From: Deltaproteobacteria bacterium
GTDB lineage: Bacteria; Myxococcota_C; UBA6777
Direction of reading: 5' to 3'
Length of the DNA stretch: 64,000 nucleotides
NCBI GenBank assembly: GCA_002731275.1
Contig: PCBK01000052.1
Coordinates: 186,001-250,000, forward strand
Below, in pieces: positions 48,418-57,916 of this stretch; within the stretch, counting starts at the first letter, position 1, and every line of letters starts with the position of its first letter. The position numbers and the translations under genes were made by a program. The notes below the pieces were generated by a model. That model ran no database searches. It was not told the DNA's origin and worked only from the letters and a program-made list of their open reading frames with translations.

Positions 48418-50241
48418 TTAGGAGGCAAGCGCGACAGGTGGAGGGAGGACAAGTTTGCGTGCAAGCTCAAGCGCACTGTCCATCGATTGATCGCCAGCGA
48501 GCATTCGCGCGATCTCGTAGACTCTCTCGTCACCGAGCAGTGGGACAACTCTAGAGCGCGTACGTCCTCGTTGGGTTTGTTTTCGCACATGGAAGTGGTG
48601 ATCAGCTTCTGCCGCGATTTGTGGAGTGTGAGAGATACAGATAATCTGCGATGAGAAGCGGTTTTGAGAGGCAATTTCACGTAGCTTTTTGGCGACCATC
48701 GTCGCGGCTGCACCTGCCACACCTGAGTCAATCTCATCGAACACAAAGGCTTGCACAGAGGACGCGCCAGCGAGCACCCGTTTGAGCGCGAGCAAAATAC
48801 GACTCAGCTCACCACCTGAAGCAACACGTTCGAGTGGGTACATCTCTTCGCCTTCGTTCGCGGCGAGATAGAAGTAACCTCTCTCAGCGCCCCACGAAGC
48901 GATTCTTACGAACTCGACGTCCTCTTCTTCGTTCTCCAGCTCGGCGTTGAGCGGGATGACCTTCTCACTGGGTTGTTCACAACCATCGATCATTTCGAAT
49001 GTATCGTCTTCATCAAGCTCCCACGCCAACCCATCAGGCGCTCGCAAGGCAAAGAATCGCACACAGATACGCGCTCCAGGCATCGCCAGATCGGCGAGCT
49101 CTTTCTCCACTTTATCGGCGAGGGAGGCCGCCGCTTTTTGCCTCTTGCGAGAGAGCGGTCCAACAGCTTCGAGGAGTCGTCGCTGTGCATCTTCAATCTC
49201 CTCCTCAAGGGTGTGTTCTCTTTGTTGGAGCGCAGCAAGCTCCTCCAACTCCTCTTCGATATCATCGAGTCGCTGAATCACTGTCGTAAGATCCCCGCCA
49301 AAGCGTTCTTGTAGTTTGAGGAGTTGATCCAGTCGCTCCCGGACCTCCTGCATCTCCTGCCGGTCAAAGTGTTGATTTCGACCATAAGAACGAAGAGAGC
49401 GAGCCGTTTCTTCGATCAGCATAAGGGCATTTTGTAGATCGTCGTGGAAGGATTCGACCTCTTCGTCCAGCCCCGAAAGATCGGAGATGGGATCGAGCGC
49501 TGCTGCGAGCGCGTCTCTGACAGAGTTTCCTTCGTTGTCGAGCATCGCGCTCGCACGTTGCGCGAGCTGTTGTCGCTTTTCACATTGTTGAAGTGCCTGA
49601 AGTTTCTCTTCGAGTTGTTTGTCTTCTCCAGGTTGCGGATCAAGCTCGGTGATCGCCTCCGATTGATAGTGAAGAAAATCGACACGCTCTGCCCTCTCCT
49701 GTCGTGTCTCTTCGAGCTGTTTCTTTTCGCGGAAGAGTTGGGAGAGTTGGTTGTAACGTTGTTCGACGATCGCTCGCTCTCGCTTTGCTTGTGCATAACG
49801 ATCCAAAAGATCAATGTGATTTTCGGCGTTCATCAGGATGCTCTGATCGTGTTGGCGACCAAAGTCGATGATCCGCGTCGCCAACTGCCGAAGCAAACTC
49901 GCAGGAACACTCACACAGTTGATGTACGCACGAGAACGTCCGTTGTTTTGCACAACCCGTCGCAACGCGAGGGGCTCATCTTCTTCGGCTTCAATGCCCC
50001 AATCTGCCAACAAGGGCAAGAGACTCGGCTCCACGTCAAACAACGCCTCTGCCCAGGCCTCCTTGCAGCCATGACGTACCAAAGATCGATCGCTACGACC
50101 TCCTAAGACGAGATTGAGAGCCGCCAACAAGATCGATTTTCCTGCACCTGTCTCACCTGTCAGAACGTTTAATCCCTGACCAAATCGAATCTCAACGGAC
50201 TCGATAATCGCAAGATTTTTGATGTTTAATTCCAGTAACAT
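48418..50241 (-). CDS. recN: DNA repair protein RecN
   Basis: LNIKNLAIIESVEIRFGQGLNVLTGETGAGKSIL ... ASGGELSRILLALK ... FDEIDSGVAG. Confidence 0.96.
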   Translation of the reverse strand: MLLELNIKNLAIIESVEIRFGQGLNVLTGETGAGKSILLAALNLVLGGRSDRSLVRHGCKEAWAEALFDVEPSLLPLLADWGIEAEEDEPLALRRVVQNNGRSRAYINCVSVPASLLRQLATRIIDFGRQHDQSILMNAENHIDLLDRYAQAKRERAIVEQRYNQLSQLFREKKQLEETRQERAERVDFLHYQSEAITELDPQPGEDKQLEEKLQALQQCEKRQQLAQRASAMLDNEGNSVRDALAAALDPISDLSGLDEEVESFHDDLQNALMLIEETARSLRSYGRNQHFDRQEMQEVRERLDQLLKLQERFGGDLTTVIQRLDDIEEELEELAALQQREHTLEEEIEDAQRRLLEAVGPLSRKRQKAAASLADKVEKELADLAMPGARICVRFFALRAPDGLAWELDEDDTFEMIDGCEQPSEKVIPLNAELENEEEDVEFVRIASWGAERGYFYLAANEGEEMYPLERVASGGELSRILLALKRVLAGASSVQAFVFDEIDSGVAGAAATMVAKKLREIASQNRFSSQIICISHTPQIAAEADHHFHVRKQTQRGRTRSRVVPLLGDERVYEIARMLAGDQSMDSALELARKLVLPPPVALAS

Positions 50242-50569
50242 CGACGAACTCCTTCACCAAAATAGGCTTACACACCGGATGAGGTTGTTGTGTGTCTTTG
50301 TATCACGTCACAAAAGACAGCCACCTTACGCATACATTCTATTTGTTCAGTATGTCACTTCTTGACACACACGATCTGTCCTAGGGCTTCAAGCACCACA
50401 CAAAGATCACTCTTTCCATCCCCCATAGAGTAAACCAAAAAAAACAAAGAATCGATTTTTCGTATGACAAGTTGTGACACCTCTGTGGAGCATACTGGTT
50501 TGTGCAAGGCAACGAGCCTGCAACACCACAATACACAAATTGATTTTGTCACGGAAACAGGAGAGACTC

Positions 50570-51259
50570 ATGAAGGCTTACATCATCACAGATCTGTTGG
50601 CTTACATGGAAAAAGAATACAAAGAACAAGGATGTATGGATCACGCAGAGGCCATTCACCAGGCCATCTCGATCATCCGCTCCGCAAGCCACGACGATGA
50701 CGATCCCATCAGCGAACCGGCACGTGGGCAATTGTTCCCCCTCATGAAACGCGCCAGCGTCTCTCTCGATGACCTGAAGGGCCACCTGCTCAAACACTAC
50801 GGAATCTGCTCCACAAAAGCGATCCCATGGGGTCTATACGATGAAGTCTGTGACTGGCTCGTCGCAAAAGATCCACAGCGCAAATTCCAACACAAACAAG
50901 TGGGTGAGATCTTTGAACTTCCCACTCTCGAAGAGCTTCAGGCTGAACCCACACAACCACAACACATCCAGGAACCCCTCACACAAGAAAACCTGGACAT
51001 GGATTTCATCGATGTGCTCGAAGACATTAGTCCAGAACACAACGAAAATGATGAGCGTACGCTCGAATTTTTCGACGAAGTTGAGTTCTTCGATGAGTTG
51101 GACATCCTCGACGAGCTTGAGCTGATGGACAACACAGAGCAGATCATGCCCCAACAACGCACCAATGACCCGGTGATGCAACCCCGCCACAGACGACGTC
51201 GCCCCAAAAAACGGCCAGAACACCATCAACAACACGATCAATCAACATACGAATTCTGA
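50570..51259 (+). CDS. hypothetical protein with acidic D/E-rich centre and basic tail
   Basis: RBS AGGAG before ATG 50570; DERTLEFFDEVEFFDELDILDELELMD then HRRRRPKKRP. Confidence 0.6.
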   Translation: MKAYIITDLLAYMEKEYKEQGCMDHAEAIHQAISIIRSASHDDDDPISEPARGQLFPLMKRASVSLDDLKGHLLKHYGICSTKAIPWGLYDEVCDWLVAKDPQRKFQHKQVGEIFELPTLEELQAEPTQPQHIQEPLTQENLDMDFIDVLEDISPEHNENDERTLEFFDEVEFFDELDILDELELMDNTEQIMPQQRTNDPVMQPRHRRRRPKKRPEHHQQHDQSTYEF

Positions 51260-51490
51260 GGCCGTTAGATAGAAAATCTGAAGCCCCATCCACAGCCCTC
51301 CTATGTTCGATTCACACCCAAACAAAAATATCCCCACCCTACGGTTTTGTGAAAGGTGAGAATCATTCATCCCCACCTCCTTCCCTCCATCCACAACTCT
51401 TCGACAAACTCCTCTGAAAGTGGCACACATCCTGCTTTGATTTTTGTGATATGTTGTGCCCAAACCAGACACACGGAGGAGGATAAATTC

Positions 51491-53209
51491 GTGTTTTCCA
51501 TAAAAACAACAGCCTGTTGGAAGCTCATGTTGGCAAGCGTTCTGTGTTGTCTACTCCCCACTCATGTGCTCTACGCAGCCCCAAAAAAGACAGAACGTCA
51601 ACACATCACCTTTGAGAAAAAAGCACTACAAGGTTGGTTTCTTGTGGGTTTTGGACGCGCGGAGACGAAAGACCGCACTGCCAAATTGTCACAAAGCACA
51701 CGAGCTGCCAAAGTGGGCAAAAAAGGCCTGCTCTTTTCGTACAAAAGGGGCGTGAAAAAAGCTCCCGCGGTGCTCTACCATCAACTCCTGCTTCGTGACT
51801 TTCAATCACTTCGTTTTTGGATCAAAGCCAAACGGAAAACAACCTGGACGATCTCACTCACCGATCTCGACGGCGCGGTCTTCTTTGCGCTCCTCAAGCT
51901 CCCAGCCAAGCGCTGGAAAAAGATCCACCTGCGTCCCCGTGACTTCCGCTGCAGCAAAGACTCACCCGTGCAAAAAAAGAAGCTCGATCCTCGTCGACTC
52001 ACGACGGGATACAAAGGCTTTGATCAGGCTCTCCTCTCAGGACGAAAAAGCAACGCCATCGCCATCGATCAGCTCGAGATCACACGCCCTGCTGTCATCG
52101 TCATCAACGGTGACCTGCTGCTCAACCAACAGACCAAAGTCTTCGACAGACCCACACGCATCAAGGGCAATTTGATGTTGGTTCGAGATGCCAAGTTGGA
52201 GCTACGGTCCACACGCTTGGAGGTGGAAGGTAACATTGTGATCACACGCTCACAGCTCAAAGCTTACAACAGCGCGATCCAATTCCTTCAAAAACCATGG
52301 CAACGAAGACGCCTCGCGATCCTTCCGGCTGGGTATGTATCCCTGGATCAGAGCACCATCAGCGCCAAGGAAGGCTTCGACATCATCGCACACTCCACCG
52401 CGACACTCAGGCTCAAAAAGAGTCAACTCCGCACAAAAGGGGCTCGTGTACTCATTCATAAAAACGCGACCTGTGTCTTGAGAAGATCCAGCCACATCGA
52501 TCAACTTGTGATCAGACAAGGTGCCAGGGTCCGGCTCATTGATAGCCATCATATCGGGATATCTCTAGCGTTGGGAAAAGGCACCATCGCCGATCTCTCC
52601 CTCCCAACAAAGCAAGTCAAACGTGTCTGGCTCGCTCCAACTCCCCTCAAGATGGATCTGTTTATCCAACGTTGTAAGGCACTCGACTGGAGCATCCGCC
52701 TTCAGCCTGGGGCCAAACTCACGCTCCGACATAGCAAACTCAAGGAGATCACGCTGGCCTTCCGCACCAAACAAGCCAAGCTCTCATCTCTCGGACGCAC
52801 AAAGAGCTACGAAGACTTTACGCTAAAAACAGACAACCACACACTGCGCCTGTTCAAAAGCAAGCTTCGACACTGGAGCTGTGAAGCATACGGACAAACA
52901 GCGCTCACACTCCATCGCGCAACATTGCGCTCACTCAAGACCTTCAACCAAGCATCTGTACAACTCACACAATCCAAGCTGCGAGGTGAACGTGCCAATG
53001 TACAAGTTTGGGGGCAATCAGAGTTGATCATGAAAAAGAGCCACCTTCGAGGCAAACTCCACGCAAGACAGAGCGGGATCGGTTGGAGTAAACAATCGAC
53101 GATCGACGGTGATATTCTCGTCTCAGAGCGCGCTCGGGTCCTTCTGACCAGCTCCACCCACAAAGGCAAAAAACTTCGTTACTTTTCGGCAAGTATTCGG
53201 CAAAAATAA
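51491..53209 (+). CDS. secreted protein, CIA30-like domain then beta-helix repeats
   Basis: RBS GGAGG before GTG 51491, signal peptide; FWIKAKRKTTWTISLTDLDGAVFFALLKLPAKRWKKIHLRPRDF; repeated short strands. Confidence 0.6.
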   Translation: MFSIKTTACWKLMLASVLCCLLPTHVLYAAPKKTERQHITFEKKALQGWFLVGFGRAETKDRTAKLSQSTRAAKVGKKGLLFSYKRGVKKAPAVLYHQLLLRDFQSLRFWIKAKRKTTWTISLTDLDGAVFFALLKLPAKRWKKIHLRPRDFRCSKDSPVQKKKLDPRRLTTGYKGFDQALLSGRKSNAIAIDQLEITRPAVIVINGDLLLNQQTKVFDRPTRIKGNLMLVRDAKLELRSTRLEVEGNIVITRSQLKAYNSAIQFLQKPWQRRRLAILPAGYVSLDQSTISAKEGFDIIAHSTATLRLKKSQLRTKGARVLIHKNATCVLRRSSHIDQLVIRQGARVRLIDSHHIGISLALGKGTIADLSLPTKQVKRVWLAPTPLKMDLFIQRCKALDWSIRLQPGAKLTLRHSKLKEITLAFRTKQAKLSSLGRTKSYEDFTLKTDNHTLRLFKSKLRHWSCEAYGQTALTLHRATLRSLKTFNQASVQLTQSKLRGERANVQVWGQSELIMKKSHLRGKLHARQSGIGWSKQSTIDGDILVSERARVLLTSSTHKGKKLRYFSASIRQK

Positions 53210-53251
53210 CGACACACTGCACACATGATCAAACAAGACAAAGGAGTCTCC

Positions 53252-54268
53252 ATGAATGTGATCGAGTTACAAGGATCATTTGGCATCGAGCAGCTCAAAC
53301 ACGCAGAGCGTGAAAGACTGACTCCCGGTCCAGGACAGGTCCTGCTCAAAATGAAAGCCGTCTCACTTAATTACCGTGATCTCTTGATGGTCAAAGGACA
53401 CTACAACCCCAAACAACCACTTCCGCTGATCCCCTGCTCTGATGGGGTCGGTGAGGTTGTCGAACTAGGTGAACGTGTTCAGCGCGTCAAAGTAGGTGAT
53501 CGTGTCTCTCCCAACTTCGCCCCCACGTGGCTCAATGGTCCCCCAAACAAAGAGAAAGCCCGCGCGACATTAGGTGGCCCCCTCGACGGGACACTCACAC
53601 AATACATGCTCGTCGACGCGGAGAGCCTCGTCAAACATCCCAAGCACCTGAGCAACGAAGAGTGCGCAACCCTCCCCTGTGCAGCGCTCACGGCATGGAG
53701 CGCTCTCGTCACCCAAAACAAAATTCGCGCCGGAGAGAGCGTCCTCGTACAGGGAACAGGTGGTGTCTCGCTGTTCGCCCTCCAGTTCGCCAAAATCATG
53801 GGCGCACGTGTAATCGTGACATCGAGCAGCAACGAGAAACTCGAAAAAGCGATCGAGCTCGGCGCAGACGAAGGTATCAACTACAAAGAACAACCAGAGT
53901 GGGGGAAGATCGCGAAGAAGATCGCTGGAGGCGAAGGTGTCGACCACATCATCGAAGTCGGAGGCGCAGAGACACTCAAGCAATCTCTACGTGCTGTAAA
54001 GATCGGTGGCAACATCATGATGATTGGGGTGCTCTCAGGTGTCCAATCGAAAGTCCCGCTGACTTCGATCTTGATGAATCAGATCCGGGTACAGGGTATC
54101 CTCGTTGGACACCGCGAAGGATTTGAAGCGATGAACCGCGCGATCACCCACCACCAACTCCACCCCGTCGTCGATCGAGTCTTCTCATGGCAAGACATTC
54201 AGGAGGCATTTCGCTACCTGGAGAGTGCAAAACACTTTGGCAAGATCTGTGTGAGTATCGACAGCTAA
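53252..54268 (+). CDS. zinc-type alcohol dehydrogenase (MDR family)
   Basis: GDGVGEVVELG-like ACSDGVGEVVELGERV, VLVQGTGGVSLFALQFAKIMGARVIVTSSS; RBS AAGGAG. Confidence 0.9.
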   Translation: MNVIELQGSFGIEQLKHAERERLTPGPGQVLLKMKAVSLNYRDLLMVKGHYNPKQPLPLIPCSDGVGEVVELGERVQRVKVGDRVSPNFAPTWLNGPPNKEKARATLGGPLDGTLTQYMLVDAESLVKHPKHLSNEECATLPCAALTAWSALVTQNKIRAGESVLVQGTGGVSLFALQFAKIMGARVIVTSSSNEKLEKAIELGADEGINYKEQPEWGKIAKKIAGGEGVDHIIEVGGAETLKQSLRAVKIGGNIMMIGVLSGVQSKVPLTSILMNQIRVQGILVGHREGFEAMNRAITHHQLHPVVDRVFSWQDIQEAFRYLESAKHFGKICVSIDS

Positions 54269-54285
54269 CCCCCTCAAACAAACGA

Positions 54286-56331
54286 TCACCCCATCGTATC
54301 GCCGCCGCTTGTTCGTCCGAGTTTCCTCAAGGCAGCTTGCAGACGAGGCCCAAGGCGCCCACGCATATCTTCTTTGTCAACAGAGCGGTAGAGCGCTTCG
54401 CGTGCATCGATGAGGTTGGTCTTGACCAACTCTTCGAGGTGAGAGTTGAGTAAGAGGTTCCCCTTACCGATCATCGATGAGGCCATCTGGTGGGTTTTAC
54501 CAGAGCGAACCATGTTGGCGATCGCTGAGTTCATCGTCAGGACCTCAAAGGCCGCGACCCGTCCTCCACCCATTTTCTTACAAAGTGACTGACAGATCAC
54601 CCCTTTGAGGGTATCACTCAACGATGAACGTACCTGACTTTGTTGTTCAGCCGGAAACATATCGATAATCCGGTCGATGGTGCTGATGACGTTGTTGGTG
54701 TGAAGTGTACCAAAGACGAGGTGACCGGTGTGAGCCGTTTCAATGGCCAGGGCCATCGTCTCAAGGTCACGCATCTCACCAACGAGGATGATGTCGGGGT
54801 CTTCACGAAGGGCTGCACGAAGTGCCTCGTCAAAGCCTCCCACGTGTGTCCCGATTTCACGTTGGTGCACGAGACACTTTTGACTCCTGTGGACAAATTC
54901 GATGGGGTCTTCGAGGGTGATGATGTGTTTTTTGTTTTTCTCGTTGATCGAGTTGAGGATAGACGCGAGTGTAGTTGACTTACCTGAACCTGTTGGTCCG
55001 GTGACGAGCACAAGCCCTTGTTGGAAGTTCGCCATGTTCCGAATAATTTGGGGCAAACGCAACTCTTTGGCGGATGGGATGCCGATCGGGATCTGACGCA
55101 ACGCTGCGGAGACACCGTTATCTTCGCGATAAATATTGACCCTGTAACGAGCGATTCCTTCGAGGGTATAAGAGAAGTCAGTGTGGCTCTTGTCTTCAAA
55201 CTCAAGGCGGCTGCGCTCCGGCATCATGGGCTCAAGCAGTTCAAAGACTTCATTTCTACCAAGTTCTTTGGACTCGGTAATTTCGAGCAAGTCACCATCG
55301 ATCCGCCAGCGCATTTTTTGATTGGCGGAGAGGTGGAGGTCCGAAGCGTTCCGTTTGGCCATCTCTTTCATCAATGGGAGGATTTTGCCAAGCCGCTCGC
55401 GTTTTTGTTCGGGTGTGAGCTCGCGGACTTCGAAGCGGTTGGCCATCGCCATTTTGCCTTGCCGATCGCCCGGCAAGAGTCCAGCCATTGCCAGTCCAGC
55501 GAGCTGTGTTTGGCTCGCGTGCGCAGGTAATGCATCGGATGAAAGGCTACGCCCAACGACACTCGCCAGCGCCCCTGACTGCTCTAAAGAGCCGGAGGAA
55601 GAGGAGAGAGAAGGATCAAACAGACCATGCTTCTTCAACACGATCTCGAAGTCGTGTGGGCTAATACGGTAGACTTGTAACCGCAGCCCTTGGCGAAACT
55701 CGCGGATCGCGCCTAGTTGATGATGATCTGGAAGATCGACCATACACAGCTTCAGCATGTTGTCCTTGAGAAAGACGGGAACAAAACGATGTCTGTTTAA
55801 CATCGCGGTGGGAAAGAGTTGCAACACATCGGCAGGGATCTGACCAACATCAGCCACATCCATCAAAGACGGCGAGAGGTCTTGCATGACACGCGCCAAC
55901 CGCTCTCCTAGATTGCGACTAAATTGAAGCGCGAAGCCATGTAGCTTTGTCATCATCAAATCAAACGCGTTGAAGTCAAACTGCAAGACGTACAAACGAC
56001 TCGCCGCGACGACTGTCACAAAGCGTGGCTTCCCGGTCATCAAGCTTATATCACCAGCCAGATCCAGAGAGGATAATTGATGAAGCTCAATTTGATAGTT
56101 CAACTCAGGACGATTCATCCACACAGAGGCCTCACCTGACAACAGCATATAAAATGCGGTGGGTGTCTCGCCTTCTCTGAACAACTCCTCTTGAGGTGTG
56201 TACTCGACCACCTTGCTGTAGGAAAGTACTATTTCTATATCGCCGATATGAAGGGAACTAAAAAGTGGAGACTGCTTGAGAGCGTTCTTTGCCCACTCTC
56301 TCAACTCACCTTGGATTGCATGCTCTTTCAT
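54286..56331 (-). CDS. PilT-type retraction ATPase with N-terminal cNMP-binding-like and MshEN domains
   Basis: CAP_ED-like (FREGETPTAFYMLLSGEASVWM...LAGDISLMTGKPRFVTV), MshEN-like, then SDLHL, GPTGSGKSTTLAS, EDPIEFVHRSQKC, REDPDIILVGEMRDLETM, TGHLVFGTLHTN. Confidence 0.9.
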   Translation of the reverse strand: MKEHAIQGELREWAKNALKQSPLFSSLHIGDIEIVLSYSKVVEYTPQEELFREGETPTAFYMLLSGEASVWMNRPELNYQIELHQLSSLDLAGDISLMTGKPRFVTVVAASRLYVLQFDFNAFDLMMTKLHGFALQFSRNLGERLARVMQDLSPSLMDVADVGQIPADVLQLFPTAMLNRHRFVPVFLKDNMLKLCMVDLPDHHQLGAIREFRQGLRLQVYRISPHDFEIVLKKHGLFDPSLSSSSGSLEQSGALASVVGRSLSSDALPAHASQTQLAGLAMAGLLPGDRQGKMAMANRFEVRELTPEQKRERLGKILPLMKEMAKRNASDLHLSANQKMRWRIDGDLLEITESKELGRNEVFELLEPMMPERSRLEFEDKSHTDFSYTLEGIARYRVNIYREDNGVSAALRQIPIGIPSAKELRLPQIIRNMANFQQGLVLVTGPTGSGKSTTLASILNSINEKNKKHIITLEDPIEFVHRSQKCLVHQREIGTHVGGFDEALRAALREDPDIILVGEMRDLETMALAIETAHTGHLVFGTLHTNNVISTIDRIIDMFPAEQQSQVRSSLSDTLKGVICQSLCKKMGGGRVAAFEVLTMNSAIANMVRSGKTHQMASSMIGKGNLLLNSHLEELVKTNLIDAREALYRSVDKEDMRGRLGPRLQAALRKLGRTSGGDTMG

Positions 56332-56648
56332 CTATCATTCTCTTATGTTATCCTCTCTTCAATCCAAACACAGTCACCCTCTGCATCGGATGTTGCCTTG
56401 TCAAGAGGTCTCGTTTTCGAAGTACAGCTATGTATTCTCGGAAGATGAAGTCCTTTGTGGACACTAGAGGTCAAGAGCACACCAAAGAAAGTGCTACGGA
56501 TGCATCACCTCATCAAAAGTCCTCATCCTGTTGCATAAAGTGCACTTATCCATAACAGAGACATCGACCTGATGTCAATGAATCGAACACACCGACAATG
56601 ACTTGTGAAAACAAATACAAGAGCATACGAAGAATCATTCACAACAGA

Positions 56649-56731
56649 GGAAGGTATGGGATTCGAACCCACGCACCCTTTCGGGCTCGCCGGCTTAGCA
56701 AACCGGTGCCTTTCCGCTCGGCCAACCTTCC
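56649..56731 (-). tRNA. tRNA-Ser(GCU)
   Basis: GGAAGGT/ACCTTCC acceptor, loop TTGCTAA, long variable arm, GGTTCGAATCC T-arm; CCA not encoded. Confidence 0.95.
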
Positions 56732-56779
56732 AAAACATGCGCGTTTTTGGATAGAGACACGCATACAACTCGTTACAGA

Positions 56780-56862
56780 GGAAGGTACGGGATTCGAACC
56801 CGTGCGCCCTTTCGGACTCGCCGGCTTAGCAAACCGGTGCCTTTCCACTCGGCCAACCTTCC
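56780..56862 (-). tRNA. tRNA-Ser(GCU)
   Basis: Same fold, loop TTGCTAA; differs in variable/T arm. Confidence 0.95.
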
Positions 56863-56880
56863 ATATATCAACAACATTGC

Positions 56881-56963
56881 GGAGAGGACGGGATTCGAAC
56901 CCGCGAGGCATTTATGCCCACCTGTGTTCCAAACAGGCTCCTTCGCCACTCGGTCACCTCTCC
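56881..56963 (-). tRNA. tRNA-Ser(GGA)
   Basis: GGAGAGG/CCTCTCC acceptor, loop TTTGGAA, long variable arm; G73. Confidence 0.95.
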
Positions 56964-56968
56964 AATCA

Positions 56969-57051
56969 GGAAGATATGGGATTCGAACCCATGCACCCTT
57001 TCGGGCTCGCCGGCTTAGCAAACCGGTGCCTTTCCACTCGGCCAATCTTCC
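56969..57051 (-). tRNA. tRNA-Ser(GCU)
   Basis: GGAAGAT/ATCTTCC acceptor, loop TTGCTAA. Confidence 0.95.
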
Positions 57052-57099
57052 AAAATATGCGCGTTTTTGGATAGAGACACGCACACAACTCGTTACAGA

Positions 57100-57182
57100 G
57101 GAAGGTATGGGATTCGAACCCATGCACCCTTTCGAGCCCACCGACTTTCGAGATCGGAGCCTTTCCACTCGGCCAACCTTCC
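57100..57182 (-). tRNA. tRNA-Ser(CGA)
   Basis: Loop CTCGAAA, long variable arm, same acceptor family. Confidence 0.95.
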
Positions 57183-57212
57183 GTAAAGGATTTACTTTTC
57201 CAAGACAACAGA

Positions 57213-57295
57213 GGAAGGTACGGGATTCGAACCCGTGCACCCTTTCGGGCTCGCCGGTTTTCAAGACCGGTGCCTTGCCGCTCGGCCAACCTTCC
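57213..57295 (-). tRNA. tRNA-Ser(UGA)
   Basis: Loop CTTGAAA, long variable arm. Confidence 0.95.
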
Positions 57296-57662
57296 AAATA
57301 GAGTCCGCAATACGCTGCTGCGCAGACTACATCGACGAAATGTCAAACTTAGACAACGCTCTCGCTTCCATCATGACGGACGCAAAGATGCATCAAGGTT
57401 TGAGGTCGTTGAATTCAAAAAGAATGTGGAGATGAGCGTACACAAGAGGTCGCAACTGAAGCTCTCAAGAAACCAGACAGTCGGCTCCAGAGTCTACATG
57501 CGCAGACTCTCGTCGTCGTGAGGCGTCGCAGACACAGCGATGCTATGTGTTCTGCTCACGCTTTGCCTGAGGCTTCATCATTGGCCCTCTTGTGTGCGCT
57601 TCTTTGCACCCAACGGCCTTAGATTTTGTACTTGAAATGAAATGGTGTTTGTCGTGCGAAAC

Positions 57663-57692
57663 AAAAAACCCCGTTGATTGAGACCAACAGGG
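57663..57692 (-). terminator. Rho-independent terminator
   Basis: Minus strand CCCTGTTG-gtctcaat-CAACGGGG-TTTTTT (one mismatch in stem). Confidence 0.6.
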
Positions 57693-57726
57693 CTGAGTAC
57701 GTTGAGTATGTAAACTCGTGACTCAG
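57693..57726 (-). ncRNA. hairpin preceding the terminator (candidate leader/sRNA)
   Basis: CTGAGT.ACG.AGT...ACTC..CGT.ACTCAG nested stem. Confidence 0.35.
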
Positions 57727-57916
57727 ACCGTTGCACAACTCGATGAGGAGGATGAGGAAGATGAACTGAGGCTGGAACCTGTTTGCATGAAAACGATGCA
57801 ATTTGTCACCAGTGTGTTTGTATGTTGTGTTGTCATGTTCATCTTATAAAACCTCGCTTGGGAGGGACAAAAGGATTTGTTTTTCGTTGCTGTATTGTGT
57901 TACGCAGAACACCCAA

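Noticed and set aside
50281-50360. Possible LexA/SOS box upstream of recN (GTTCAG-containing sequence)
   Set aside because: Only a half-site; the rest does not match the LexA consensus I could recall for related bacteria.
56649-57295. Regularly spaced similar units suggesting a CRISPR-like repeat array
   Set aside because: Each unit folds as a tRNA-Ser; units are 83 nt and abut tRNA flanks, with no CRISPR spacers or cas genes.
56598-57301. Plus-strand ORFs of 158 and 184 aa with repeated GIRTHAPFRARRLSKPVPF motifs
   Set aside because: They are antisense translations of the tRNA-Ser array; the repeat comes from the tRNA genes.
57296-57360. TTGACA (minus strand, 57341-57346) as promoter of the tRNA array
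   Set aside because: No -10 hexamer at acceptable spacing.
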